From positions 7,318,210-7,382,209 of the forward strand of contig PYIU01000001.1 in the NCBI GenBank assembly GCA_003415625.1: 64,000 nt of DNA. The letters run 5' to 3'. The position numbers were made by a program, and so were the translations under genes. This document shows, piece after piece, positions 49,838 through 60,974 of this stretch (position 1 is the first letter of the stretch; every line of letters begins with the position of its first letter). The DNA comes from Aquanectria penicillioides. Its lineage: Eukaryota > Ascomycota > Sordariomycetes > Hypocreales > Nectriaceae. A model generated the notes under the pieces. It did no database searches, had not been told where the DNA came from, and was given only the letters and a program-made list of their open reading frames with translations.

Positions 49838-50706
49838 ATGCTGTCTACTTTGTTTCTGTTCGTATCACTTGCGTGTATCCATGTCGCCTTCCGAGACCCA
49901 TACAGCGCTGGCATGGGAACCGGCACTACTACCGATGATAAGTGCCGCGTTAGGCTCCAACGGTTTTGGAGATCTCCTCAATCGCTGGACAAACGATCCT
50001 AATGTTGACTTTCAGCGCAAAGTCTGCTCGGGTGATACCACTGAGGGTCTGAACCGGCAGATAGACGAGTGGACCAACCCTTCCACAGCCGACCTGGCTA
50101 CTGTCTCCATAGGCGACAACGACGTCTTCTTCAGCGACCTGGCTTGGTACTGCGTGCTCACACCAAACCCGTTCGGGGCTGGGTCCGGCAGCCGACAGCA
50201 ATGCATAGAAACCAAGGCCAAGGCGAGAAGGATTCTTGAGGTCCAAGGAGAGGGTGGCTTGAAGTATAAGCTCAAGAGCGCTTACAAGAGGATTCTGAAC
50301 AAGTCTGGTAGAGATGTGAGTCAAGGTGCAAATGATTTCTGGAATGCATGACGCTGATAGCCCCCTAGGATTTCCACCTCCATGCACAAGTTACGTGGGG
50401 TTCTTTAACCACGATGACCCTGATTGTGACAGAACTACCTTCTTATACGAGAACCCGAGCTACGACCTTGGTAGCGACCCATTGGACCGCCACGTGAGTC
50501 TCAAGACGACGCTGCACCGAGAGCTCAATGAGCTTGTTGACCGTCTTAACGATGCCATCAAGGCTGCCGTGGATGAGACCAACAGCGAGATCAACCGCGA
50601 CCGTGTCCACTTCGTTTTCATGAACCCGCGATTCAACACTCATCGCTGGTGCGAAGTCGGCGACTTCCACGAACCAAACCCCTCCCGCCAGGAGACTTGG
50701 TTCTGA
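49838..50706 (+). pseudogene. Degraded secreted SGNH/GDSL-type hydrolase
   Basis: From ATG 49838 the frame gives a signal peptide (MLSTLFLFVSLACIHVAF) and then RDPYSAGMGTG, where functional members have GDSYSAG: the nucleophile Ser position reads Pro. The frame breaks near 49950 (DDKCRV to GSNGFGDLLN). It continues with KVCSGDTTEGL and LATVSIGDNDVFFSDL (block III-like GxND) up to an intron 50316-50368. After the intron DFHLHA matches the family, but SYVGFFNHDDPDCD lies one base out of frame near 50390. The end has FMNPRFNTHRWCEVG; the H of this block is the catalytic His type. Splicing instead at 50326-50368 would keep the second half open but replaces conserved residues. Family: secreted fungal esterases/lipases. 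Loss of the Ser codon plus two frame breaks indicates a true pseudogene. Confidence 0.75.
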
Positions 50707-51980
50707 TCAGATGCTCTAACCCTCTCCCAAGTTGTTCGCAGCTGCTTGGAAAGGCTATTCGGCTGTTACCGAATCTGCTTACCCTATACCCTTCTGGGCG
50801 GGGTGTGTTTTTTGGCCAGTGTCCCCTTCCACCAACAAAGTAGTTACGGGAACAATGCTCAATTAATATGACTAATTTCAACGCTGAAATATTGAAACAC
50901 GCGGGAAGCATCATCTACAAGGTCGGGTCAATGTCCTGGTCCGTTGCTTGGCGCAATTACCTCACGTCAGTTTCCTAGAACCGTAACATCATCAATAAAA
51001 AGATGCATCCACTTTAGACCGGCTGAATAGAATTCCTAAGGGACTCATGCTACTGTGTTAATAGTCCATGATGATTTAGCCTTGAAACCTTAACCAATTT
51101 ACCTTATAGGCTCTTCAGAACAAAGAGAAATTTGTAAATGAGTGGTTGGGTGGGGCTTGTATACTACCTTGAGGCATGTGGCATCATTAGCCATGGCCCG
51201 ATATAGACTCTTCTGACTACTTCTTTCTCATTTAGTAATAGCACTGTGATAATAGCTCGTATTTCACCTGTTCGATGGCTCCTTAAAGACCCTTGCCATT
51301 GGTGCGGTTACAATGTCACCCCACCGGTGATCATGGCCTTCCGAATCCTATTTTCTGCCCGTTCTGATCCTGGACCTGGAGCATTATTGCGCCCCATATA
51401 TTCGACCTATGATTAAGAAGATAAGTTCAGTTGAGAATTCCTATATTCTATGCACAGGCAATGCAGAATATCTTCGACTTCGTTTATCAGTTTCACCCTC
51501 GTTATTGGCTGCCTTCGTGGAACTGCGACACTTTGTTTAACTCTCAGAAACCACCATAACAACACATTTCGAAGATACAGTCGATTAAATTCAAGTAAAA
51601 AGTCTTCTCTTTTGACTTAATTATTTCTACCAGACTGAATCTCAAGAAAGAGGCCAGTCCCACTCCTTACCAAATGGAGATGCCCCCGAAACATACACAG
51701 CTGGACATATCTCCGATGCGGGGGAGGGGTAAAGTGCTTGGAATTATTCCGGTTCCCGCTCCAATTGAACCTGTACGTTCGAGTGGACCAATGTGACGTA
51801 CAAGACAGAATGATCCAGTCCCGGGAAAATGCATACCGAGGATATCGTCATTTGGGTTCGTCCTATAAAAGCTGAGGACAATCTGCATCACTCGACAAAT
51901 AGGTCGCTGGACCATGGGGACTAGGTCTTCACATCTTAGGCTGAACTGGTCAATTTGTGATTCTAATTCTTTGAATCATC
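50707..51980. other. Intergenic, AT-rich; promoter of the GH27 gene at its end
   Basis: No gene seen. Contains a GCGGGG hexamer at 51718-51723 that fits the CreA consensus SYGGRG, and a TATA box before the alpha-galactosidase. Confidence 0.5.
51864..51870 (+). promoter_or_regulatory. TATA box of the alpha-galactosidase gene
   Basis: TATAAAA 111 bp before ATG 51981. Distance and context fit a fungal core promoter. Confidence 0.6.
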
Positions 51981-53812
51981 ATGGCTCGATACTTGTGGCT
52001 CCTCGTTGCTTCTAGCGCTGTCCTCGTGGACGCAAAGACGACGCGCGCTTCAACCCCGCCTATGGGGTGGAATAGTTACAATAGCTATAGCTGTTCACCC
52101 TCCGAATCCATCATCAAGAAAAATGCTCAAGGACTTGTTACCCTTGGACTTGCCGATCTGGGCTACACGTCTGTGACTACGGATTGTGGCTGGCCAGCCA
52201 AGGATCGTGATTCGGAAGGAAAGATGCAATGGAACCCGACTCTGTTCCCCTCTGGAGTGAAGAACCTCAGCGATTTTATTCACAACTTGGATTTGGAGTT
52301 TGGCCTCTACTCTGGTGCAGGATATCTTCAGTGTGGATCAACAGATTTGCCTGCGTCTCTTGGTTAGTCGCCCCTGAAAATAACACTGCTAGACACTAAC
52401 TAGCGGTATAGGCTATGAAGAGATTGACGCGGAAACATTCGCTGAATGGGGAGGAGATTCACTCAAGTCAGTTTTTTATCTCCAATGTTATTATAGTATC
52501 GCTGATGGAAGAAGATATGACAATTGTTACGCTACCTCGAACACGACAATGGTAGACTCTGACTCAGACGAAGCACAGTCGCCAACTCGATTCCAAAAGA
52601 TGGCTGCCACTTTGGACGCCGTGGACCGAGACATACAATACTACATATGTCAATGGGGACTCGGTACCGACGTTGGAGAATGGTATAGTCACTATAACCC
52701 GAGAGCAAATCTATCAGCTAATAAATTAGGGCGTCTGCGATCGGAAACTCGTGGCGAATTAGCAACGATATCTACAATGCCTGGCGCAGCATCTGGCGCA
52801 TCACAAACGAGGCTGTACCTTATTACAAGCACACCACAGTTGGCGCATTCCCAGACCTAGACATGCTCATGTAAGAAAAACATTGATTTTTGGACATGGC
52901 ATGCATTGATGAAAGATTAGTGTTGGCCTCGGCGCCTTGTCGTATGAAGAGGAGCGCTTCCATTTTGGCATGTGGGCAATCCACAAGTCGCCCCTCATCA
53001 TTGGGGCCATCATGGATAGCCAGAAAATCCCAGCAGAGTCCCTAAAAATCCTTTCGAACAAAGAGGTAATTGCTCTTAACCAAGATTCGCTCTCAAAACA
53101 AGCTCAACTCGCTCTTCGCTACACGGCTGAAGAATGGGATCTTTGGGTTGGTGAGTTGTCGGGATCTCGAAAGGTCGTGGGCATCTCCAACTGGAAGAAC
53201 AGCTCACAGACCGTTGAGGTCGACTTGGGAGTTCTGGGTATTGCTTCAGCTGAAGCAAGGAATCCTTGGACACTAAAGGACATTGGAACCCTTTCCGGGG
53301 TCCAGACTGTGGATTTGACTGGACATGAGATGAGGCTTTGGGTCCTCTCGAACATTGAGACCACGGAAGCACCCCAGTCTGCTGGATACTACAAGGGTGC
53401 AGACGCGACGCTTGCAGGATCCGCTTCTATTTCTTCCTGCGGCGATGGTGAATGTCTGCCAACAAATAAGAAGGTCGGATGGATTGCGCCGGGCTCGACA
53501 GTGACCTTCAAGTCTGTCAGTGCCACGAGCAGCGGATCAAAGCTTCTAGGCGTCGACTTTATCAACTACGACTACTCCTTTTCCGATGCCTGGCAATGGG
53601 GAACCAATACCAGGAACATGACCATTGCTGTCAATGGAGGGACCGCAAAGCGATGGGCCTTTCCTCTTTCCGGAGGAGACTGGTACGAGACTGGACGGAT
53701 GACGGTTGAAGTCGAGGGGTTTGTCAAGGGCAGTGCGAATACGGTTGTTTTCAGCGTTCCAGCGAGTGACGAATATGCCCCAGACCTAGTTGGGTTTGAT
53801 CTTTTAGAATAA
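51981..53812 (+). CDS. Secreted alpha-galactosidase, GH27
   Basis: Exons 51981-52362, 52412-52466, 52515-52682, 52730-52870 and 52921-53812; all phases close, 545 aa. Signal peptide MARYLWLLVASSAVLVDA. GH27 blocks: TPPMGWNSYNSYSCSP (about 26-40), VTTDCGWPAKDRD (about 66-75), DAETFAEWGGDSLKYDNCY with the nucleophile Asp of KYDNC at about 148, ICQWG, SWRISNDI with the acid/base Asp at about 216, FPDLDMLIVG, HFGMWAIHKSPLIIGA. After the barrel and its beta domain, the last 140 residues (YKGADATLAGSASISSC to the end) resemble a CBM35-like carbohydrate-binding module. The enzyme releases alpha-galactose from raffinose-type sugars and galactomannan outside the cell. Four short introns (47-50 bp) break the gene, so single-frame reading misses exons 2 and 4. 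Confidence 0.93.
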
Positions 53813-54087
53813 GCCGTGAATAAAATCTCTTCTAGAGTTTTGAGACTGGACATAGTACGCCTTCAATTGCCTCGCCACGACGTCTCTCTCGTCACCCCTG
53901 ACCGATAGTTCCATTGTCCGTCGCAGACCCTATTTCCATTTCACTGTACGCTATCACGATGCGCTTTCTAATTTACAATACCTAAGCAAGCGCCAACCGG
54001 TTAACTCCCATGAACCCCGACCAGATGGTACATCCATGCGCCGACTTGCTTCTATTTGCAGAAAAAACCTAGATCTTCTGCGCCGTA

Positions 54088-56054
54088 TCACCCGAAAAGA
54101 TATTGTCGAGCCATGGGCCCAGAACCAGCGCGGGTTTTCTGGTCGATGATAGAACCCCACCAGCTCTCTGGACTCTTCGTTTGCCACACTTCCTCCAACA
54201 ACGCCGTCGCCGTGAGAAACATGTCGTATCGTGTCTTCTCGTTCCACCAGTTGCAATAATCTCGTGCCTCTTGCCGAAGGAGCTCGTCCTTTGTCTCGCA
54301 TCCTGCTAAAAACACAGGCAAGAGGAGCTGCTTCTGCAACATGAGATTCCGCCGACAAGAGGAGACATTGTTGAGGGTTTTCCTTGCCATGAATCCGAGA
54401 AGAGGCGAAGGCACCTTCTTTTCCCTCCATTTAAATACCTTTTCGATATATATCAACAAGCCATATCTCCATGCTTCGGCGCAGTGGTGCAGATCCTGCT
54501 TGTACTGGGCCAACTCCTCTGGATCAGCTTCCTTTGCTCCGTCCATGCTGCCGGTTTGGTCCAGGTTGTCTTCGCACAGGGTATCGAACTCGGGGGCCGA
54601 CCATTCTCGTATACACCTCTCAACCTCCAAAACGGGCCCCATTTCAAAGGTTACACACGTCATTGTCGAGGCAATTTCGAATTCTCGCGCATAAGATCCT
54701 AGGCGAACCATGTATTTGAAAAGATCCTCGGGACATCCGGAAATGTTGTAAAAAGTTGGGTCAGTTGTCTCCGTTGAGTTGAATTGGCTCATGATGGTCG
54801 ACTCGGACAACACACAGCCTTGCCTGCTGGTCATAGCTAGAGTTACATCCCACCTTGGGCTGTTAGTTTTGAATTCGAAAGTAGGGATGATGGATAAGTA
54901 CCAAACGAGCATTTCAATTTGGGCCTTGACTCGTGGCGTCTTTGGAATATTGAGAGACTCCGTGGCTTCCAAGATTCGATGCGCGCGATGAAGATATGAC
55001 AACCAAGGGCCATGGGCTGAAGTTGCACACTGGCTCATGCGTTAGCTTTTCATGTTTGAAATATGGAATATGGGGCACTGACGTCCAATGTCATCAGGAT
55101 CAAGACGGCGTCGAGGAATGTAGGCTCGAAGCTGTCAAATTTCGATTCCCCCTCCATGTCTCTCAGCAGCTGCACTGCTTGTTTCTTATGGTGCGTGGCC
55201 TCCCTTTGGAAGCCTCCGGTGTCGCGATTGACATGTTTATAAGATAGGGCCAAAATGCAGTGCAGAAGCAGCTGTGATCCCCGGCCTGTTTCAACATTGT
55301 ACCGGAATGGATTTGCCGCAAAATCAGTAGTCAGCGGTAGTATGCAAAACTCCTCGTCGTCTAGTCGGATTGGTTAGTGTCAACTCACGAGCTGCACTTC
55401 ATCGTTAGACTTACATCGAGTAAGTAGCCGAGACAGGTTTTCGGTCGAGCTGCCCGGCACATACGTTGTCGGGGATGGCGAGAGGATTGTGATTCGCTCA
55501 GCCGGAGCTGGGACGAATTCCGCAGTGCGGCCGTCTCTGGAGTCGCCATTTGGAGAGCGATCTTCAGAGGAAACTAGGACCTCTGCAGAACTGTCGGTTT
55601 CGGGAGAGGAGTGAGGGTGTATGAAATCGACGTCGTGGCCGAAGAACGAGGGCAACAGGAATTGACTACCAAGGAGCACTGAGGGATCGCTGAACAGAGG
55701 GGCTGACTCGAGAAACGGGTTCATAAAGCTGGTTCCGTTTGGCCAGCTGAGAAGGAGATCAAGGTCCTCGCCGGCCGGCGACACGGAGATGGGCGCTGCT
55801 TCAGGCGGCGCGGACACAATCGCTGTGCTCTGCGGCGGATTTGCCTTGTCTGGACTGGATAGCCTTGGAAGAGACTGTGAGCTGTGGTGCTCTACCGGCT
55901 CCTCAGTGATCGTCGCTGTGAGGACCGTGGCCTTTGATGCAGTCGGTCCGGATGCCCTCAAGGCCGGTTCGGTGATTTTCGGCTCGTTGCGCTTGCGCCG
56001 CTTGCGACTTGGCCCGCCAACAAACTTGAACTGTCGCGGCTTGAACTGAGACAT
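54088..56054 (-). CDS. Fungal_trans_2 regulator without a zinc cluster
   Basis: Exons 56054-55415, 55360-55083, 55029-54902 and 54853-54088; phases close, 603 aa. The third intron (54901-54854) is 48 bp and open in frame, but removing it restores LVWWDVTLAMTSRQGC, the usual family sequence. The N-terminus is basic (FKPRQFKFVGGPSRKRRKRN, a likely nuclear signal), then a Ser/Pro-rich region. From about residue 210 comes the Fungal_trans_2 (PF11951-like) domain: LLTRYDDEEFCILPLTTDFA, NPFRYNVETGRGSQLLLHCI, FEPTFLDAVLILMTLD, HGPWLSYLHRAHRIL. No Cys6 cluster (C-X2-C-X6-C) is present here or in the 300 bp upstream. So it is either a regulator that binds DNA differently or through a partner, or a family member that lost the cluster. 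Confidence 0.82.
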
Positions 56055-56778
56055 GGCGGCGCTGGCGAAGAGTGGCGACAGCGGGAAGAGCTGGGCCGGG
56101 CCTGGCTACGATGACACTCGAGGGAAGCGACACGACGGCAGAGCAAGAAACCGGGCCCGGAGATGCGGATTGGGGAAACAAAACGTCGCTCGGAGCGAAC
56201 CCGCCAGCTTGGGATAACGACTCTCGCTCCGACTCTTGGGGGAATCAACGCGGTCCACAATTTCACCGCATTGGCTTTATCTACTAGTCCGCCTCCGTCA
56301 CGGTCCACGGGGAGCCCGACTCATGGCAGCGACTGACCTCGCTGCAGCTCGAGGAAAAGAGTCAAGAGATGGAGAAAGCTGTGTTTTTTAGCCGATGAAA
56401 TGCCACCATGACACCACCCAATAAAGGGTCGTCAATAGCATCCGTGGCGGCAGACTAGCTGGAGAACATGGGGTAGAACTGTTGGACCCTTTTGCTTTTG
56501 CCCCCCGAGCATCTGCCCATTTTGGAGATACAAATTGAGACTTGACGCGACACATGATGGCCTGGTTTGGCATGACCTACGAATTATTGTTGCGAACTAT
56601 CACGAGAGATGGAGAGATGGGGAGGCCTGGGGTTTCCAATGCTTTAAAGTTGACGAAATGAGCAACATCACGGACGACATGACGAAAGACTTTTGCGCTA
56701 CTGCATCACGACGCAAGACGCAGCATCGGTTCTTCAAATTATTTCTTTGCGTATTATTTTGTTATACTGAAGGCTATT
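56055..56778. other. Intergenic between two minus-strand genes
   Basis: Promoter of the Fungal_trans_2 gene and 3' region of the SDR gene. No gene and no Cys6 zinc cluster could be found on either strand. Confidence 0.55.
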
Positions 56779-57748
56779 CTAGTTGTACAGACCTCCGTTC
56801 GCTGACAGAACCGAGCCAGTTGTCCATCTGGCGTCATCGGAGCACAGGAACGCCACCAATGGGGCGATATCATCTACCTCGCCAACGCGCGGGGCTGCGG
56901 GCGTCGACTCGATGAGGGGCTGCATATCCTTGAGGAACTGCTCGTCGCTCTGGAACCATTGGTCTATAGGGCAGAGTAAGCACGCGAGGTTTGAGAAAGT
57001 TGCATTCTGTGTCACATACCAGTGGCAATGGGGCCGGGTTAACGCAGTTGACCGTAATGCCATGAGACTGGCCCAGCTCCTTGGCCCACACGCGCACAAG
57101 CGCCTCGTCGGCGGCCTTGGTCGCGGCGTAAACGGTCTGGCCAGCAACACCCAGACGGGCACCGGCAGACGAGATAAAGACGATGCGGCCGCCCTGCGGC
57201 AGATAGGGCTCAGCTGCCTTGGTAAGGAAGATTGGTCCCTTGACGTTAACATCAAAGTGGCTTGTGTAAAGCTCCTCGGAGGTGTTGACTAGGTTAGCCT
57301 CGAGGCCAAGGGCGCCGCTGTTGCAGGACCGTTTGATGAGCTAACTTCAACCACACTGAGAACCCGGGCTCCTTACTTGTGAATAAGAATGTCAATCTTG
57401 CCAGTAGGGCTAATCTTGAGAGCTGCCTCAATAAGCTTGGGGATCTCGTCAAGCTTGCTAACATCGGCCTTGCAGACAATTGCCTTGGTGCCGTTGGCCT
57501 CAACGTCCTGGGCCACCTTCTCGGCACGCTCCCGGCTGCCGTCGGATACGTAATTGACAACAATGTTAGCGCCACGCTTGCCAAGGATGATGGCAATGCC
57601 AGCACCGAGACCACTGTATTCATTAAAAATAGTGAGCGGACAATTACCCTGGTCGTCGATGTGCTTATGGCGGGGGGGCTTCTTACCGAGAGGCACCGGT
57701 GACGATGGCCACCTTACCGCTGAGGCTGAGACCCTTGAACGCAGACAT
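56779..57748 (-). CDS. Short-chain dehydrogenase/reductase
   Basis: Exons 57748-57687, 57613-57377, 57317-57020 and 56963-56779, about 260 aa if one base is added at 57030-57035. Without it CVNPAPLPLV replaces the family's NPGPIATD and the last intron loses its phase. Motifs: VAIVTGASRGLGAGIA (NAD(P) loop, split by intron 1), CKADVSK, ILIHNGALGLEA, FDVNVKGP, FISSAGAR with the catalytic Ser, VYAATKAADEA with Tyr-X3-Lys, ending SDDARWTTGSVLSANGGLYN. A classical SDR of the 3-oxoacyl-reductase/versicolorin-reductase type; the loop after the beta2 strand lets NADP be guessed. Substrate unknown. It lies 0.8 kb from the divergent amine oxidase. Confidence 0.85.
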
Positions 57749-58580
57749 GGCTAATCCTTGTTAAAATCCTTGTTAATACAGCTTTCGGTTGATGGAGGGT
57801 GAGAGGGTTGAGAAGATGGTAGAGATCGTAATGAAAGTTTAGATCGTGGGTGCGAGTGAGATGTGTCTGAGATGGCGGCCCCTTACGGCACAACTTGCAT
57901 TGCGTTAAGTAACTGATGGAAGCTGGCTCTGTTGGCGGCCGGAAGTGAACCCGAGGAGGTCTGGAGAGATGGGAATTGCTCAGACAGGGAATACAGCAGC
58001 GGGGTCGTTATGGTGGCGGCAACCAGCTTCGCCGAAACAAACGAGGAAAAAAACTCTCAATGTGCATTTGCGGTACGTATTCGTATTGGAGTCAGTTCTG
58101 TCGTTGCATGCTTGCAGTATGGTGAGTAGATTGTGAGAAGCTGGATTGCCGTATTAGGAGAAATGGGAATCTCCACATGCGGAGATGCTCCCCACTTTTG
58201 TCTTTTGCCTAATCCGGTAATACAACCAACTGGATCGTGGCGGGTCATGTGACATGGACCTAGCTACTCCAAGGGTTCATGCAATGCCGGCTATCGTGGA
58301 CATCAACGACTGCCAGAAAGGGCATTGAGCGGCCATTCCGAGCCTCGAATATGCCATGAGTTGTGGCCTCATGCTTCCGGAATCTGCCGCCCCTCATTGC
58401 ACCTATATCTGCAAGCTGCCGGAGCCATCTGGTAATTCGACGCTAAAGTGCTTCATCAGATTCTGATTGGATTGGATTGCCTGAGGCACCCCGAGTCGAC
58501 CTATCTCCAATCTCTTGTCTTATTCTTATTTTTCGCCAGACCAATTCGTGAAAGTAAACATTGGAACCAAGTCTCCTAAA
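57749..58580. promoter_or_regulatory. Divergent promoter region of SDR and amine oxidase
   Basis: 832 bp between starts facing away from each other. No gene seen. Co-regulation is possible but no shared site could be named. Confidence 0.5.
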
Positions 58581-60315
58581 ATGGCTCCCAAAACTAGTGA
58601 CGGCTACACCTGGACCCAGGAAACTGGAATCACCCCGGGTGGACTCGAGTGTGATGGTGTTATCACTCCCCGACGATCTGTCCCGGCCACCGCAAAGCTC
58701 TATGATGTGATTGTGATCGGTGCTGGATATGCGGGTCTCATGGCTGCCCGAGACCTATCTGCCATTGGTATTTTTTGATGCGAGACTCGCCGATACTACT
58801 GCTAATTGATGCTAGGTCACTCTGTTCTTTTGTTGGAGGCTAGAGACCGTGTGGGTGGCCGCACTTACACCATCGAAAAGAATGGTAAGCAGTTATCATG
58901 ATAGAAAAATTTGCGCTAGAATCACGGCTTACTAATTGTGCTCCTTAGGCTTCCTGTATGAGATGGGCGGTACATGGGTCACTCATCATATGGGCTATCT
59001 GTTTCGGGAGATGACGCGCTACGGCATGGACCGCGATCTTATTACCACTGGTAGCCCTGACATGCATAAGGGATACTACACAATAAATGTACCGGGTATG
59101 CACCTCCGGGTTGATTTTAACGCAGGTCATTCTAATTCCGTGTTCTATAGGAGCCGAGCCACGAAAGATGTCTCATGAGGAAGCTGGTGCCATGACTACG
59201 AAGGCCTGGGACACCTTTGTCAATGTTGACGGACAGTTTGGCCGGACAATCTGCCCTTTGCCACATGCCCAGCTCGACAATATTGTAGTAGACCGTGCTG
59301 AAGTTGAGAAATGGGACCAAGTTTCATGCCAGCAACGATTCGATGAGATCAAACACACTCTCACTGCTGAAGAGCAGGGCCTCCTTGTCTCTCTCCTCCT
59401 TCATATTTCTGGAGGCCACATGGAGACGTCTAGCCTCTGGGATATGATCCGCTCACACGCTCTCTTGATGCACAGCTCGGACAACTTTACTGATATTTGG
59501 TTGCGATACAAGCTGCGAGACGGCCAGACTGCCCTGGCCAAACACATGTTCGATGAGGCGGCCGAGGCAGGCTTGGACTATGTCTTTTCAACTGCAGTCC
59601 AGTCTATTACTCAGACAAAGAACCCTGATGAGCGTGTTATCGTTCGCACCGCCAATGCTGAACCTTTCCAAGCCAAGAAAGTTATCACTACAATCCCCTT
59701 GAATGTCCTCAAGACCATCACTTTCCAACCTCCCCTGTCACAAGGAAAGCAGGAAGCAATCGGGCTTGAGCACGTCAACCACATGACGAAGATTCACGCA
59801 GATGTAAGCAACTGGGAACTTGAGCGCTGGAACGGCATGCGCTTCCCGGGATTGCTGATGTATGGCTATGCTGATGGCGTCTTGCCCAACGGAGATGTGC
59901 ATCTCACTGCTTTTGGTGCAGATGAGAGAAGCTCCTTCATTCCTGAGAGGGACCCTAAGAAGGCTATCGAGGCATTCAAGGCTCTGCACCCTATGGATGT
60001 CAAGCGAATGGTATGTGATGGGTGCTAAGCCACCAATTAATGAATGCAATTGCTAAAACACAACAGATCTTCCACAACTGGAGTTCAGACCCCTGGTCTC
60101 AAGGTGGTCCAGCTTGGTGGAGGCCTGGCTACATGTCCAAGTACCAGGACGAGCTACAGAGCCGCCATGGAAACGTCTTTTTTGCCTCCGCTGACTGGGC
60201 TCATGGTTGGCGTGCTGCCATTGATGGTGCCCTTGAGCAGGGGGCTCTCAACGCCCAGACCGCTTCCAAGGAGATTATCAAGGCCAAAAAGCGAGAGGTT
60301 GGCAGCAAGCTTTGA
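58581..60315 (+). CDS. Peroxisomal flavin amine oxidase (MAO-N-like)
   Basis: Exons 58581-58767, 58816-58884, 58949-59095, 59151-60010 and 60067-60315; all phases close, 503 aa. Start MAPKTSDGYTW is preferred to upstream in-frame codons. FAD-binding motifs: DVIVIGAGYAGLMAARDL (about 42-59) and LLLEARDRVGGRTYT. The block YEMGGTWVTHHMGYLFRE follows. C-terminal FAD part: NVFFASADWAHGWRAAIDGA. The Cys that holds FAD covalently in animal MAO is absent, as in Aspergillus MAO-N. The protein ends in Ser-Lys-Leu, a type 1 peroxisomal targeting signal. Such enzymes oxidise primary amines to aldehyde, ammonia and hydrogen peroxide, which fits peroxisomes with catalase. Exact amine unknown. It converges on an amino acid/amine permease, a likely uptake partner. 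Confidence 0.92.
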
Positions 60316-60974
60316 ATTTGTGTGACATATGAATGGGAAGGTTGTGGTTGGACTGTCATATTTTGTACAACGAATCTAGCGAGTTTATCATCCAATTTTG
60401 ACCCTGCCGTGACTTGGTTACAGGCATTGCAGATCGAGTTCTAAGTTTTAGGTAGATGGCGCAACATAGTCTCCTAAATGTTTCCGAGGCAAGGCACTTA
60501 TGAGGCATTACAAGTTTTCATCTGCAATGTTCCGCACTACAATCCAAGTTGGAATGATTAGAGCAAACCATAAGTCGGTGCTGGGAGATTATTTTCCTCA
60601 ACTCGAAATTGACAAATTCTATTAAGTATAGTATAGTTATGATACAAAATTGAGGTGTAGCCTCCACCTTTTCACAGGCCAAGCAAGCAGTCAAGCATTC
60701 CTCCACTGAGAAGGATGGCTAGAAATCTAGCAGAACAAGTACATTCCAAATTATATGCCGGTGATTCTCTTGCTGCAACACCTTATTTCCGAATGGCATA
60801 CATTTGCAATGAAAAAAAAGGTTCCACGGCAGCTATATGAGTCGCGTGACTGATTTACCATTACACAACGCGAAGACAGCTGAATCACAATGCTAGTCAA
60901 ACAACCATAGTGAATGACTAATGGGGCTAGCCGTCTGGACAAGAAAAAAACGGAGGACCTAGACAAGGCGGAAA
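60316..60974. other. Convergent 3' regions of amine oxidase and permease
   Basis: AT-rich, no gene recognised. Confidence 0.6.

Noticed and set aside
50316..50368. Alternative donor at 50326 that keeps the SGNH gene open at its second half
   Set aside because: It replaces the conserved residues before SYVGFF, and the gene still lacks its Ser and has another frame break upstream.
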